Shown piece by piece: positions 43,749-55,827 of a stretch of DNA of 64,000 nucleotides (within the stretch, counting starts at the first letter, position 1; each line of letters opens with the position of its first letter). A program made the translations under genes and the position numbers. The DNA lies in the NCBI RefSeq assembly GCF_002865645.1, contig NW_020194643.1, positions 434,001 through 498,000 of the forward strand, read 5' to 3'. Below the pieces are notes generated by a model, which saw only the letters and a list, made by a program, of their open reading frames with translations, made no database searches and was not told where the DNA came from. This DNA comes from Hyaloscypha bicolor E (taxonomy: Eukaryota > Ascomycota > Leotiomycetes > Helotiales > Hyaloscyphaceae).

Positions 43749-46191
43749 ATGAGCAGCAAACATGCCGCCACAGTCTTGGGTCCCAAACCCACAAAGGCTT
43801 GCGGTGAGCAACACGTAAACTCGTCTGATTCCGTGCTGATTATTCCCCAGTCAATTGTCGCCGGCAGAAGGTGGCAATATCTGTTCGCACCCCCTTTACG
43901 CCTTTTCTGACGAATTCAGATGAAATGTGAGGTTGATCCGGACCGAAGCGCTTCATGCCGAAGATGTCGATTGAACAACACGCCATGCATATTCAAACCT
44001 CGGGCGAATGTCAGTATGCATCAGTGGGCAGAGCATCTTCATCCCAGCTAAATTGCCCAGGCCGCTGTTGTTCAAGAACCTTCTAGCCCTCGGCCGACAT
44101 CCGAGAGTTCTGGGAGGCGGATTGCTGCCCAGCCATCACTCGATCCTCAAACCGTGCTCAGCAGATTAGAGAAAATCGAAGCTCTACTCGGTATTGCTTC
44201 ACCTGGGCAGCAACATGTTGACGATGACGTTACCCTTCGCTCTGCTGAAGTGGACTCTCCTTTTCATGGAGTTTGGACAGCTGCAACATACCTGAAAGAG
44301 GCAACGAGGCCTCCTCAACCCTCCAATATATGGGAACGTGGGGTAATCCAACAGCTCTGGCTTTCGTAAGTTGAACGGGAGAAACTTGATTTGGGTATCT
44401 GAGTTGATGTTAGGTTTCACAAAAATATGCCGGGTCTTCACTTCCTATCAAAGAAGAAAACATCGTCCACCCCCACGCCCCTTCTCCTTGCAGCTATACT
44501 CTACGTTTCTGCTCTCCATCACTCCTCGCCCGAGTTTGCGGCCCTCGCGCCTGCCTACTTTGTTGCTACCTGCAACGCAATTTCGGAGTTGGCAGTCCCA
44601 GTTCAAGCAGCTCAACGGACTGAGTCGGGCACCATCATCACCGAGAATGCAAAGCTGAGCGAGGAGCAGAAAGCTTTCCAAAATGTTCTCGGTCTGATCC
44701 TTGCTGGGCTGATCTCAGAAGCTTTTATTGAGACCACGGGGCTCTGGATATCGATGGGATACCGCCTCACACTTGATTTCTGTCCAGTTCACATCGATGA
44801 GAGATCTCATGAATGGCAAGGACTGTTTTCTGGGCTGCAAGTGAGTTGGGCATCTCCAATGACTTCACCACCTTTTACCAGATATCGCATCGCCTCCCAC
44901 GAAGCCACCAAGTCTCCACAATCTGCATCACGCCTCCTCACTCATCCCCCATATACTTCCGCAGACATCCCTGCTCACGTATGCAACAGATCATTGACCT
45001 CGAGCATGCTTCCCTCCATATGTCATGTCCAATTGTGCCCAAAGAAGCGCCCCTCCCTTCCCTGCGGCAGCTGCAGACCTCCGCAAAAGATCCCTTTTAC
45101 AGTCTCACGCAGATGATGCACTTCGGACTAAGCCATTTCACGGGGCGTGGCCTCCCCACCATCTGGGCGTTCATCTCCTCGAATCAAGTTCCAACCTCTC
45201 CTCGGCCACCTTCCGTCTTCACCGAAGCAGACGGGAAAGTAATCCGGGAATGGGCAAGACAGCTGGATGATTGGCTTGTATTATGGAACAGTTTGTTGCC
45301 ATTTGCACCCTTCTGCTGCAGGACTGACGCCTAACTGAAGAGCCCAATGACCCTGAACACGACAGTCTGATGATCTTTCGGCAATACAGCCTCCACCGAC
45401 TATTCGTCCTTTCAATCTACCACCCCGCTCGAGGCTTCGACCTCTTTTCCAACAATGTAGCTTCGATGGAGCGTCATGAACTCCTGGTCTCTGCCCGAGC
45501 AACATTGAAACTTCAAAACGAAGACAAGGGAATCTGGTCAAATTGGGATCTTGTAGTAAGCTGCGCTCCAACATCCTCTCTACTCCTAGTTAACAGAACA
45601 GATGATAACCTGGGCCGCTCTTCTCGTCTTGCAAGGAGTCGAAGGTGGCATCTCCGAGCCAGACGGTACCTTCCTCCTTTTCCCATCCATCATCCTTAAT
45701 CTAACAAACCACCAGATTTCATCCAAATCCAATCTCATCTAAACATGCTAACCCTAACCCACCAACCCTCTCCCTCCCTCCGTCACCGACTGGCCTCCCG
45801 TCTCGAATCCGCATTGCAAAACATGCATACGCCTCGTCCAGCACCAGACCCAGATCCAATGCTCGGCATCAATGCTGAGAGCTTCGACAACGAGTGGGCG
45901 ATCTTTGATCGTGAGAGTCTAGGCTTTGCCAACCAGACTCAACTCCACTCGGTGAATCCCGTTCATCAACAGGGTGAGAGAAGTGAAGGTTCGAGAGTGA
46001 ACCCGATGGGTGGGATGCAGAGTGTCTTCGATTCGAGAGAGACAGGGAGTGGAGCTGGGTATATGGTGGATGACGATGCTGATGATGGTGGCTGGTTGTC
46101 TACAGAACAGTACAGTGATGCATGGCAGTCGACTCTCTTCCGCTTGTTTGGGAACACGGAATTTCCTATGGCGGATAATGGACTTGTATAG
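43749..46191 (+). CDS. Zn2Cys6 transcription factor, nine exons
   Basis: Exons 43749..43803, 43851..43870, 43920..44009, 44061..44365, 44414..44840, 44990..45290, 45341..45555, 45602..45665, 45716..46191; 650 residues. Exon 2 is only 20 nt. The joined N-terminus gives a canonical cluster, Cys 18, 21, 28, 38, 41, 48 (KACVNCRRQKMKC, SCRRCRLNNTPC). A short coiled coil (VLSRLEKIEALLGI) follows as a likely dimer helix. The middle homology region includes ATYLKEATRPP, LLLAAILYVSALHHSSPEFA, IIDLEHASLHMSCPI and ITWAALLVLQGVEGG. The C-terminus is acidic and Gly/Asp-rich, a possible activation tail. The 149-nt intron 44841-44989 could hide an extra small exon. Targets are unknown. Confidence 0.85.
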
Positions 46192-47405
46192 CCTTTCGAG
46201 GGGTCTTTGGAAGCGATGGTCATTGCTCAGCTGAGATGTTGTACGTTGTGTATAAAGAGGTGTATTTCTAATATCTATGATTGTTCTAGCATTATTGGAC
46301 TTTCTCAACAAGGATCTCGCTCAATGTACACCTTTATCCTCCACAATTCTATCTAGACTCGAACTACATTCAATCTACCTGCATCCATCCATGGCCTTCG
46401 TTTCGTTGCACATTGCACGAATCCTGACTTCCCAAGTCAGCGTCACTTCCACAAGCAAGTCAACAACCGTCCTGAGCCTTTGAATTCTAATGTAGGCCAA
46501 GGTCCAAAGGTCAGTGTTTCTTTACGCGCCATCCAATTTCTCTCTCAGAATGCAACAACCTTCCCACAACTATTCGGCAAAGCTCTCTACCGAACGAAAC
46601 ACGCTCGTTCGCCCCAACCGATCTTAAGATTAAGACCATCCAAGTGATAGTTACGATTGTCCCACTCGACCAAGGACTATTCTACATGCTGCTTACTCCT
46701 CTCTGTCCTCTACTGCCGTCCTTCACTTTCACGATCATGCCTTTCGTAGATACTCCATTTATTTTAGTAAGTCTTACAAACGTACCGAGAAAGTGACACG
46801 TTTTGTTGTCAAATGGGGCAATGGTGTCATCGTGTGCGATGACAAAAAAGATGTGACGATTATTCCATTCTTGTCATCCGGAGTTATCTGCTTTCTGCGG
46901 AACATATTGGATGAACTTTCGTCTGTGACAACGACGGAATTGTTGACACAGAATATTTCGAAGGCTATCTCTTGCTACTACGAGAGTTGACAGACTGATA
47001 TCAATGGACGGGCGAACATGTGAAGAATTGGTGAAGAATACCAATGAACAAACGGACGTATCCCGGACACTCTCCTCACTCCCGCCATGGGAGGGGCTGT
47101 ACATGCCTAAAGTCCGACGTCCATTGCGTGTTGCTGGCTGACTGGCTTTTATAATCGCCTCGGGACAAGGAGGCTTCTATATTTGGAAGAGAAAGGGTAT
47201 GCACTATACACTAATCGCTCATTGCTCCGATCGGATCAGGCGCATTAGGGCTTTCCATATTTGGTAGAAGAGAAACGCTATGCATTTCATACAATGACTC
47301 ATTGTCCCCATCGGGTTTAGACGCTTTCAAGACGTCTTTCTCTGATATTCGATAATCTGATTCTTCCCAGCCTTGCTGGACAATCGCCTTTTACCAGTGC
47401 TTCAA
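46192..47405. other. Convergent intergenic region
   Basis: 1.2 kb with no supported gene. It contains the diverged two-unit tandem repeat at 47171-47325. Confidence 0.5.
47171..47325. repeat. Diverged direct tandem repeat, two ~77-bp units
   Basis: Unit 1 (47171-47246) and unit 2 (47248-47325) share GGCTT-C-ATATTTGG, AGAAGAGAAA, CTATGCA-TTCATACA and GACTCATTG-like words in the same order, followed by ATCGG and CGC. Similarity is partial, so the duplication is old. Confidence 0.6.
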
Positions 47406-48448
47406 TCAATTGAAAGTATCAATCAAGTCGTTCATATACTCCACCAGCTCCACATCCCTCCGCAAAACCTCTTGGCTCTTCCCAAAGCAGCCGGTCGCTG
47501 AATATAGACCCATTTGCTGCTCTATAAAACTCCTGTTTTGGTTATTCTGTCCAAGTATTAGCAAGGGCTCTCGAACGACCAATCTGCTGTCCTGGCTTGC
47601 TTCTCTAGATACGTTGGGATCTGACTTTCAAGCATCAAAAGAGCCCATATTGTGGGAGACAGTGAGAGGCAACACCATGGCGATTGGCAGCAAATGAGAA
47701 AGCTTACCGCTTGCCGACTAGCCCAAAGTCCCTGCATCCAAACCAGAGCATTAAAGACAGGAGAGTAAGGCCCCCAATGCCAGAGCATTTGTCTCTCTTG
47801 AACTTCATGCAGAAACTGAACGGTCGAGGCTAGAAATTCGTGGTACTCTTTCTTGACTACTTGGCATTGTTTCTAAAAGCGGATATCAGTGGGGCTCTTA
47901 GCAGGTGGGGGAAGGCGAAGTACCTCAGGCAAGTGGGGCGTAGAAGAAGATAGCGGCTTCTCGAGCTCGATCAAGAGGTCTGAACATAGCATTCTTAGGG
48001 CTGCGGCGACTGCCTATGGTGTTGTTAGCTCTGGAGTCTTCAACTCCGTGATTGAATCCACTTCTATCCACGTGTCGAGCATTGTTGAGTCGGACTGAGC
48101 TAGCAGGGTGCCTCTCTCAGGACTCAGTTGTTGCACTACTTTGATCCACCCCCAACACTTGCAGCCTCTATCGCTACCATTCCCTTTACTTTTCCATCTG
48201 TAGCCATCCCAGGAGCAGACATCAGAACTTACATCCTCAACCTCCTCCCCACTATTCAACACCACCTGACCTCCTCCGAGCACCCTCGCCAACTCATCAA
48301 CCACCACTCCTCCACTATCCACAATCATATCCTTGCACTCATCCGTCAAAGTCGTCAAGTTCCTAATCGTTTGCAAAGTCACAAGTCCCGCGATCAGCTG
48401 AAAGATAAGGCTGAGTGCTATCAGCAGCTGCAGTGATAAATAGTGCAT
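47406..48448 (-). CDS. Unrecognised 286-aa protein with N-terminal hydrophobic segment
   Basis: Four exons: 48448..48062, 48013..47924, 47872..47708, 47624..47406, with introns of 48, 51 and 83 nt. The N-terminus (LSLQLLIALSLIFQLIAGLV) could be a signal peptide, membrane anchor or amphipathic helix. After it come TIRNLTTLTDECKDMIVDSG, a Trp/Cys-rich patch (CSWDGYRW, CKCWGWIKVV) and long helices (AVAAALRMLCSDLLIELEKP, KKEYHEFLASTVQFLHEVQE). The end is VLRRDVELVEYMNDLIDTFN. I do not recognise the family. The helical layout is loosely like N-terminal domains of fungal STAND/NLR-type proteins, but no NACHT or repeat domain follows. It converges with the Zn2Cys6 gene. Confidence 0.6.
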
Positions 48449-49998
48449 CGTGATTTTGATTCCGGGCAGGGTAGACCTCAGTAGAGTTCGGGAGATGGTT
48501 GAGGTTGATTAGAAACCCGGGGATGGGATATCATTGCGATGTTGATGAAGTTGTAGACATTTGGAGGTGGACAGGCTGGAGAAGTTGATAACATCAGGTT
48601 GTGGCGGGAAGGCGTGGCTGCCTGATATGAACCAATCATTTTGGTGCCACCAACTCGACTTCTCAACGCACCAGCCTCATATCAAGCATAGACTTTTGCG
48701 GTTATCAAATAACCTAGTTTTTCATTCCCATTGATAGAAAGTACGCAAACTAAATTCATATCGAGCCAAGCCTATAAATAACCTGAAGGAGCCTCTTCCC
48801 AAAGAGATGAGAAACAAGGCCTCCGATATCCATTCTCTATCAACGAAGGGTTAGGGGGACTCTCCAAACATCCCTATTTCCTTTCCCATCTGCACAGCTA
48901 CCACCGCCATCTTTTTACTCAACAAATTACTCTTTGACAACGAAATTCCACAATATCAGAGAAAATATGTCTTCAAACCCATCTGCATCAATCCAGTCCA
49001 TTTTATGAATTGCTGTCAAGTATACACCCTTCAGGGGCATCCGACGGTGGAATCATTTCAGCCTTTGAACCCTTCCAAGACGAGTATGCCAAACCAGCTT
49101 TGACAAGAATTGAAGGTGGCCTGTGGAGGTGTCTGCTGCGTGGTGTTTAGCTATCCCGACTGCTTCCTGCTCCTTGCCCCGAGGCCAATCCAGCCGCTCA
49201 TTGTTCGCCCCAGATCTCTTACCATATCTGAGGGGAAATCCCTAACGTAAGACTTTGCACACTTGACGTGAAATTCTACTTCCAGCCGCTATGTTAGGAA
49301 GAATGTCGGAGCCTACGTTCAGCAGGGTCGAAAGCAGTAAATCACAGAGCATCACTAGACCTCATTATCAATCATCTCTATTGAACTACCGCTCTCCCAT
49401 GAGTTTTGTTTGGCAGCACATAAGCCGGCATCCAGCAGACATAATACATCCCACTCATTTCTCTCCGGCCTTCCTCGCATGTGTAGCCCGCCAGCGCCCC
49501 ACCGCCACCCTATCATATCAACTCCGCAACTTCATCAACTACATGCAACATCATCCCCCATCATTTTGTCCTCCATTGAGGGAGAGGATCGACTTCAACC
49601 AGTAGGATTTTCGTCGTAGCCTATTAATAAAAGTAAAATGGAAAACTAGAAATTCGAAGAAACGGGTACTCGACAATGGTGGAAGCAGCAAGAAACAACT
49701 CCTCTCAATGATTGTCAAGAAAGGAATTGCCTGTGCTAACCAGGAGGAAAGGCGCCCCGAAAACGGAAGGAAAATAAACACAGTGAAGTCGATAGAAACA
49801 AAGGCATCGCAAGCTGTCCAGCAGAATCAGCCTGTCTCCCTATATCGGTGTATCCAGTCCGCGGAAGAAGCAGCCAAGACGATATGGAGAAGAGACACGA
49901 TTTGTGGTTTGTGCCAGTGTGGTATAGTAAAGTGCCCCCTGTTTTGCAGAACGCCATGTATTCGAGTCAAGGAAATCGTTCAGGTGAAGCAGTCGGGT
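48449..49998. other. Gene-free stretch between the 286-aa gene and the G-alpha gene
   Basis: No supported gene. The right part is the 3' flank of the G-alpha gene. The left part is the promoter side of the 286-aa gene. Confidence 0.5.
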
Positions 49999-51399
49999 TT
50001 AGATGAGACCGCAGAGACGGAGGTTTTCTTGAATGATGATATCTGTAGGTAATTAGTAGGTGAATAACGAGAAGTCCAGCACTATTACATACCGTTGACT
50101 GCAGCCATGACGAATCGGATCTGGGTGGTATCGGTGGCGCAAGTGAAGTGGGTGTAGATTTGCTTCGTCTCGTGCTGGTTTAAGCTGACGAAGCGATTCA
50201 GGATATAGTCGCAGGCCAAAGCATAGTCGTCACCACCTTCGTAATCGGGGAAGTAGTTCTTCATTGGGCTGACTGGGAGCTTCTCCTTGAAACGATCAAT
50301 CTTGTTCAAGAACAGGATGATTGAGGTCTTGATGAACCAGCGCGAGTTGCAGATGGAATCGAACAATGTGAGCGCCTCCTGCATACGGTTGACGGTCTCA
50401 TCTTCAAAAAGAAGCTGGTCGTACTCGGAGATGGCAACGAGAAAGAGGATAGTAGTAACATTCTCGAAGCAATGGATCCACTTCTTACGCTCGGAACGCT
50501 GTCCACCAACATCGAACATGCGGTAAGTGAGGTCTCCAATGATGAAGGTGGTTTCCGTGATACCTGTGGTCTTGACACGCGATCGGAGGACGTCTTGGTC
50601 ATTTGGCATGTAGTCGGGCTGGGCAATGCGGTCAATGTTGTCGAAGTAGCTGAGCACAAACAGTACGTTAGCGACTGATCACTTTGACTAGGGCAAAATC
50701 TAAAGTGTCGAGTATTCGGCGCCGGCTGATATTGGCCTCTGCAACTGACGGCATTCCTGACACCACTTGACTGCAATCATTGAAGTTCTCGGAGCGATTC
50801 CGACCCCTCGCGCGACAGTGTTCGCTAGCTCGGCTGGGATACCGAGTGCAGATTGAAAATGGAGAAATGAGACTTACTATCTCGCAGAGTCGTTCAATTG
50901 GTACTCTCTTGATCGCTTGAAGCAGTCTTGAACGCCGGCATCTCTCCACAAAGCAGCAATGGCACCACCAACCTCCGGAGGAAGATTGTCACCCTCGATT
51001 TGTTGCGGTTGCATGAAGATGGTTTGAACATGGTATTCGGCTCTCTGGTCATCCAAAGGAAGCTCGAGCGACTCCATGGCCTCGAGGATTACGCGCATTG
51101 ACTGGACTGTGTTGCTGAAGATGATTTCCTTGAACGATTCGCGCTCATCGCGCGAGTACCCACCCTCGTGGATCAGCTTCATTTGCTTCAGGATTGTCGA
51201 CTTTCCAGATTCACCGGCTCCTACAGAGACATTAGCAACGGGCCTAGCGCCTGCTGTTTCGGTCGATTCCCATATACTGACCGAGAAGAAGCATCTTAAT
51301 CTCATTTCGCTGCATCATCTTATCTCTCTTCAACTGGTTCTCAATCTCCTCGTTCCGGGCCTTGCCCTCCTTCTCCTCTGTGCTCATACCGCAACCCAT
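49999..51399 (-). CDS. gpaA: Heterotrimeric G protein alpha subunit, group I
   Basis: Exons 51399..51282, 51220..50878, 50649..50093, 50042..49999; 353 residues, the exact size of fungal group I G-alpha (FadA, GNA-1, BCG1). It relays receptor signals for growth, conidiation and virulence-type programmes by GTP binding at the plasma membrane. N-terminal MGCG gives myristoyl-Gly2 and palmitoyl-Cys3 sites. The P-loop is [12 protein letters not shown], split by intron 1. Switch I contains [10 protein letters not shown] (the catalytic Arg), switch II is [13 protein letters not shown], the base-recognition motifs are LFLNKID and TCATDT, and the C-terminus is CGLI, the ADP-ribosylation Cys at -4. 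Intron 2 is unusually long (228 nt), others 45-61 nt. The symbol follows the Aspergillus-style name; local names differ by species. Confidence 0.96.
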
Positions 51400-54132
51400 C
51401 TTGCCGGTTTGTTATGTATCCGCTCGCGCGATCGGGAATTGGGAAGGTTGTGGATGCGCTGATGCTGACGATGATGGTCCAAAGTTGGATGCGGGAAATG
51501 GCAGTTCTGAAGCGAAGTGAATTAGCGAAATTTCCCTTCACTTTCAATCCGATCTCGAGTCAGACAGTCACGAAGCTGCTTTCAGCAACAGCAATGATGG
51601 CGAGATAGGACAGCGGCGGGTCAGGTGTTGGTTAACGAAGCGCAGTAGCGGTTCAACTGTTGAAGCTTTGCAAGCCCGAAGCCAAAAGTTTGAGAGGAAG
51701 TTTGGCTTGGCAAGCCTACTGGTGTTTGGGATTGATGAGAGTTCACTGATCAGACGTACCTGAGAGGAATCGCGTCCTTCCGCCGTCCAAGGTCGTGCAG
51801 AGGAAACGCGCCGTCGATTGGGATATTTCGAGGGGATTTGCAAAGAGTAGATGTTTGGTAATGCAAAGGAGGAGCGACGGAGAGGAGGTGCAGGATGGAG
51901 AGGCGGGCTAGTGGTGTTCGTTTAGGTTAGTGCCTATTTGACGAGTTGCTAGCAGCAGCTGCAAGTGTACAAGCGGCGATCTCCTTGAAAATAGGTTAGA
52001 GTTTGATATAAAAGTCGGTGCGAGTTGGTGCTGCTGACCGGATGCCGTCGTGAGTGTGAGTGTGTCTCGTGAGGTTTGCAAGAAAAGGCATTCAACATCA
52101 AAGAAGAAAGCCGTGACTCGCGGGGCAGTCATGTCTCCTCGACCTTCTCTCCCCCCTTTCGGCCAGGCTCAGGTCAGCGCCCGCTGTGCCGACAAGGGAT
52201 GCGGGTTACCGTGGACTCGCTTCAAGGGTCTTCTCCTGACACCAGGATCAAAGGCGCAAGAGCAGCCCGATGCCTGAATGATGAATTTAAATGTCCGGGA
52301 TTGGGTAAAAAGGAGAACGAGTTTCGTCTCAGAAACTGATCCAGCAAACAGATCTGCTGCCAAAGTTGAGTTCTATTTCTAGCTTGAGTCACGATCTCCC
52401 TTGCCAGAGGTGAGGCATCAGAAAATCACCTCAAAATCTCGCCCCAGATGCAACCTGATCTCCCAGGGACTCTCAGGCACAGAGGTGGTCGGGACAATTT
52501 GCTCGGCTGCAGCCAGAACGCCTCCTCGTCGAGACCCTGTCCAATAGTCAGGCACGGAGATAGCCTTGGGGGCGGTATTCTGTGCATGCATGGTGATGAA
52601 TCAAGCTGGAGGATCAGACCGTACATGTTCGCGATGTTTGTGCCACTTAACGCACATAACAACTTTAGCAGTGGCCCGTCTGTCAAGGTGATCTTCATGT
52701 TCTGAGGTGGCCCACCGCACAGAGTTCATCCATCATTCCCCGCTCGAGCCTCCCACTTGCATAAGACACCGCAAAATTGTGAAACGCACAGAAACATATC
52801 CATGTCCAATAGCACAAAGGCTTTGCCTCATCACCGTTCTCCACTCGTCTGGATCCGCCTCTTTCCCTAAGATCGGCCACCAAAGGCTTGGCTGAATCTT
52901 TCAGAAAAGTGGGTAGAAAGTCTGGCCGAGGCGGCTCGAGATTCCGATTCTTTCGAGGTCCTCATGACTCCGTCGTAGGTTGAATCTTCTGATTCATCTC
53001 CTTTTTGATGCGTTTCATAATTCATTACTGTATGCCAACAACTTCTACTGTATCCGTTTCATCTCGTGGGGCAAGAAGGATTAGGGAATCCATGTCTTGC
53101 CACGCGATGAGTGGGCCTAGCTCATCGGCAGAGTAGTTCCTTTGCGACGGGATGTCGAATTCGGTTCGATTCTCCTTCTAGAAGACGAAATGTCAGACCC
53201 CGACACGACCGAAGTTACTGGAGAACGAGCTGTTTTTGATCTTCAGTTCGCATTTCGCAATCGTCCGTTTCAAGAAAGCGCAAATCTTACGTTTAGCCTT
53301 GCAAGCCGTGCCAAGTGTTGGTTCGCTCAACCTCGATTGGCTTGTCAGAAAGATGCCCCCGATATCTCCTGGCAACTGTATCAGCAGTAGCGATTCGAAA
53401 GTTGGATGAGACGAACACCAATCTCTCGAAGGCAATCGATACTGCGGGTATGCGCAATGCATATCCGTGGCTTCGAGAACTCAGACAAAGGCTGGAGAAA
53501 TATCAATTCACATGTGACCACCGCTCTTTCTCTACTGAAGGATATTATGCCTATAAAGAAAGCGCCTTGGCCGCTCAGTATTTATTCATGGAAAGTTTGA
53601 CCTTTTCGGTCCAAGACTAGATTTCCCTACCGGAAGCTACAGTTCGCGCTCTTCTCTAGTCTCGACCTCAAGTGACTTATCAGATCCCTAGAGAATCTTC
53701 GTTGAATTTCAGGACGAGCAACGTCATTTTTTGCCAGTAGCAAATTCAAGTCCTGATTGGATATTTCTAATGTCGTTTCGCTCTGTTTGATTGTTCACAG
53801 AAGGCAAAAGTATCCCTTGGGCGATCCTTCCTTGAGCGAATGGCAGCTAGAGGCCATCTCGCAGCATACCTATACTTCAACTTTCAAAAAGAGAAGGGAC
53901 ACTGGACAGAGGTCAAAATAACTTGCAATAGTAATCTTCCATCTCAAGATTTTACCTTGAACACCTAGAGCACGTTCCATCGAAACACTTACTAATATTG
54001 TTACAATTCTTGGCAAGAACCAGCCATTCTCTCCCCCAACGTCAATGGTCACACACACAGTGCCCAGCACACATCACCAGCTCTCCGGTTCCTCTCTAGT
54101 CCACCCTTGATCTCTTCAGATCATCTTCCAAT
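51400..54132. other. Long upstream region of the G-alpha gene
   Basis: 2.7 kb without a supported coding gene. The part next to 51400 is probably promoter and a long 5' leader with short upstream frames. It contains a tRNA-like A-box/B-box pair near 53.1 kb. Confidence 0.5.
53118..53173 (+). other. Pol III A-box and B-box pair in a degenerate tRNA-like sequence
   Basis: TAGCTCATCGG (53118-53128) fits the A-box and GGTTCGATTCT (53163-53173) nearly fits the B-box, at tRNA-like spacing. The D stem can pair, but the T stem and acceptor stem do not, so it is not a functional tRNA. It could be a SINE head or tRNA remnant. Confidence 0.35.
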
Positions 54133-54771
54133 ATGTCAGCCCGTTTCGTGCACAAACGCCTCCACGACAGGTCAGCATCACACCGCAGCTCTCCCCTCCA
54201 ACCTATACCATCAATCTCGCAAGTCCACTATCTTAACCGTCCACACACCTCCGGTCTTGGTGCCATCGCAACCCCTATCGAAATGTTCCTCCTTTTACTT
54301 GCTATTCTTGCGCTTCTCGCCTTGGTCACCTGGCTAGCATGGATCGCCCTCTCACACTGCGTCAAGTTCGTCCGAGGAAAGATGGATGATCTGGATGTGG
54401 GCCAGCAGACGAAAAAGAATGTGAAGAGAGCTGAGGAGGCTCCGAAGAAGGCGTTTCAGTTTGGAATAGATGTGGGGCGGACGGCAATGGGATTTTTTGA
54501 TGGGTTTCGGAGGGGTGAACGTGGAGAGGAAAGGAGGGGAAGGCAAGGCGAGAGGAGAGGTCTGCTTAGACACGATACGTATGAGGAGAGGGTGGTGACC
54601 GGCATACCGAGAGGGATTTATATTTGGGGGTATGGATATGATAGAGAGAGGTGCGGCGACGGGACGAACGATGTTTCGAGCCCGAGAAGCAGGAGCGTGA
54701 GTGTGCGCCACAGGGAGGATTGCGACGGAGAGTGTGGCTTGGAGGGGAGGAGACGGAGTATGGACTCATGA
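54133..54771 (+). CDS. Small single-span membrane protein, unrecognised
   Basis: A 212-codon frame from ATG 54133. A strong membrane segment sits at residues ~51-73 (MFLLLLAILALLALVTWLAW), followed by a basic/charged region (KKNVKRAEEAPKKAFQFGID), an Arg/Glu-rich stretch (GERGEERRGRQGERRG) and a polar tail. The internal ATG at 54283, just before the membrane segment, may be the true start; the upstream 50 residues are low-complexity and may be leader or contain an intron (GTCAGC donor-like site near 54171). No family recognised. Confidence 0.5.
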   Translation: MSARFVHKRLHDRSASHRSSPLQPIPSISQVHYLNRPHTSGLGAIATPIEMFLLLLAILALLALVTWLAWIALSHCVKFVRGKMDDLDVGQQTKKNVKRAEEAPKKAFQFGIDVGRTAMGFFDGFRRGERGEERRGRQGERRGLLRHDTYEERVVTGIPRGIYIWGYGYDRERCGDGTNDVSSPRSRSVSVRHREDCDGECGLEGRRRSMDS

Positions 54772-55151
54772 TATGTCCTTCGTAGACTTGGAGTGCAACC
54801 ATTTTGGGTCGAGAATTGCGCGAGAATGGTAGACTAAGCGTTGAATAGGAACAAGAGGCATATGTGTACTGCAGGCAGTAGAACAATCCGTTGGGCATTC
54901 CATACAATACAGAAAGCACTTTCTCTTCTGCGGAATCTGCAGTGAACATAGCAAAGACTTCTTTTCTATGCCAGGAAGCTTCAGAGCAAACCATGTGCCT
55001 CGGCAGACCAACAAAGTTGAGAAAGTTGTATTATCTCCGTTCCCACAGCCAGCCAAGTATTCTTTGTACAATCATACACCTCCACCTATCAATCTCCCGT
55101 CATTTCTAATGCACGCTCTCACCTCTAATCCCACCATATTGCCCTCATTCC
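54772..55151. other. Convergent 3' flank
   Basis: 380 bp between the membrane protein and MIC10 stop codons; I see nothing in it. Confidence 0.5.
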
Positions 55152-55537
55152 TCACGGTCGTTGAATTCTAACTCCCTCCCTCCCCGTCCTCAAAAAGCTC
55201 CCATTACACTCCTCATAAGCCCTTCCCGCACCAAATCCCAACCCAACCCACGCAGGCCACGCCCTCCGCTTGAACAGTAGAACCGAGAACACGACACCGA
55301 AGGAGAGACCGAGTGATGATCGGATCAGGAGGGAGGAGAGGCAGCGGTCCCACTGTAGCATCCCATTAGCCCCATTCCCCTTACCAACCTACATAGCAAG
55401 TCACCTCTAGCTTAAGAGGAAGATATAGAAGCGGGTAAGGGAAGGAAGTATACCTTCTCATTCAAAAGCGCCTCGGAAACGGGCTTTGCAGGTCGTGTTG
55501 CCGGCACGGGCGGAGGAGCAATCGACGTCTCAGGCAT
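55152..55537 (-). CDS. MIC10: MICOS complex subunit MIC10
   Basis: Two exons, 55537..55454 and 55352..55152, 94 residues. The 101-nt intron sits just before the conserved WDRCLS. MIC10 is a small inner-membrane protein that bends membrane at crista junctions as part of MICOS. The family pattern is clear: EKWDRCLSSLLIRSSLGLSF, then GVVFSVLLFKRRAWP between two membrane hairpin arms, and the second glycine motif GLGFGAGRAYEECN. The N-terminus is Pro-rich and disordered (IAPPPVPATRPAKP), the C-terminal tail slightly longer and more basic than in yeast. It is divergent from URB2 with 290 bp between the ATGs. Confidence 0.92.
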
Positions 55538-55827
55538 CTTTTTTCTTCCTATCTACCGTCAGCCTCATCTCCATTATTCTCTGCAGCTTCAAGGGGCCAA
55601 TTGACATACCGCGAGATTTGTTGAAGCAGGAAATGTATGGTTCTGAGCTGTAATGTCGTTTTCGTCGCCAGGAACCGGATCGCCAGATTTTGGGGCGGTC
55701 AACAGCGAAGCCAAATGAGGAATGGTGGAGCGGAATTCTGCCGGTTACAATGGGGAATTTTTTGACTGCGAGATGAGTTTGGAAATTCGCTGTGACAAGT
55801 GCAGATTTTTGAACAAATTCGAATACG
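55538..55827. promoter_or_regulatory. Divergent promoter MIC10 / URB2
   Basis: 290 bp between the two start codons, carrying both promoters. No named motif can be claimed. Short frames starting at 55722 run out of frame with URB2. Confidence 0.5.

Noticed and set aside
44841..44989. Additional exon in the Zn2Cys6 gene (ISHRLPRSHQ-type reading)
   Set aside because: Direct joining gives the conserved GLQ-IIDLEHASLH reading; the intervening frame has pyrimidine-rich, intron-like composition.
53111..53184. Functional tRNA gene
   Set aside because: The T stem and acceptor stem do not pair and the anticodon loop has the wrong size; only the promoter boxes look right.
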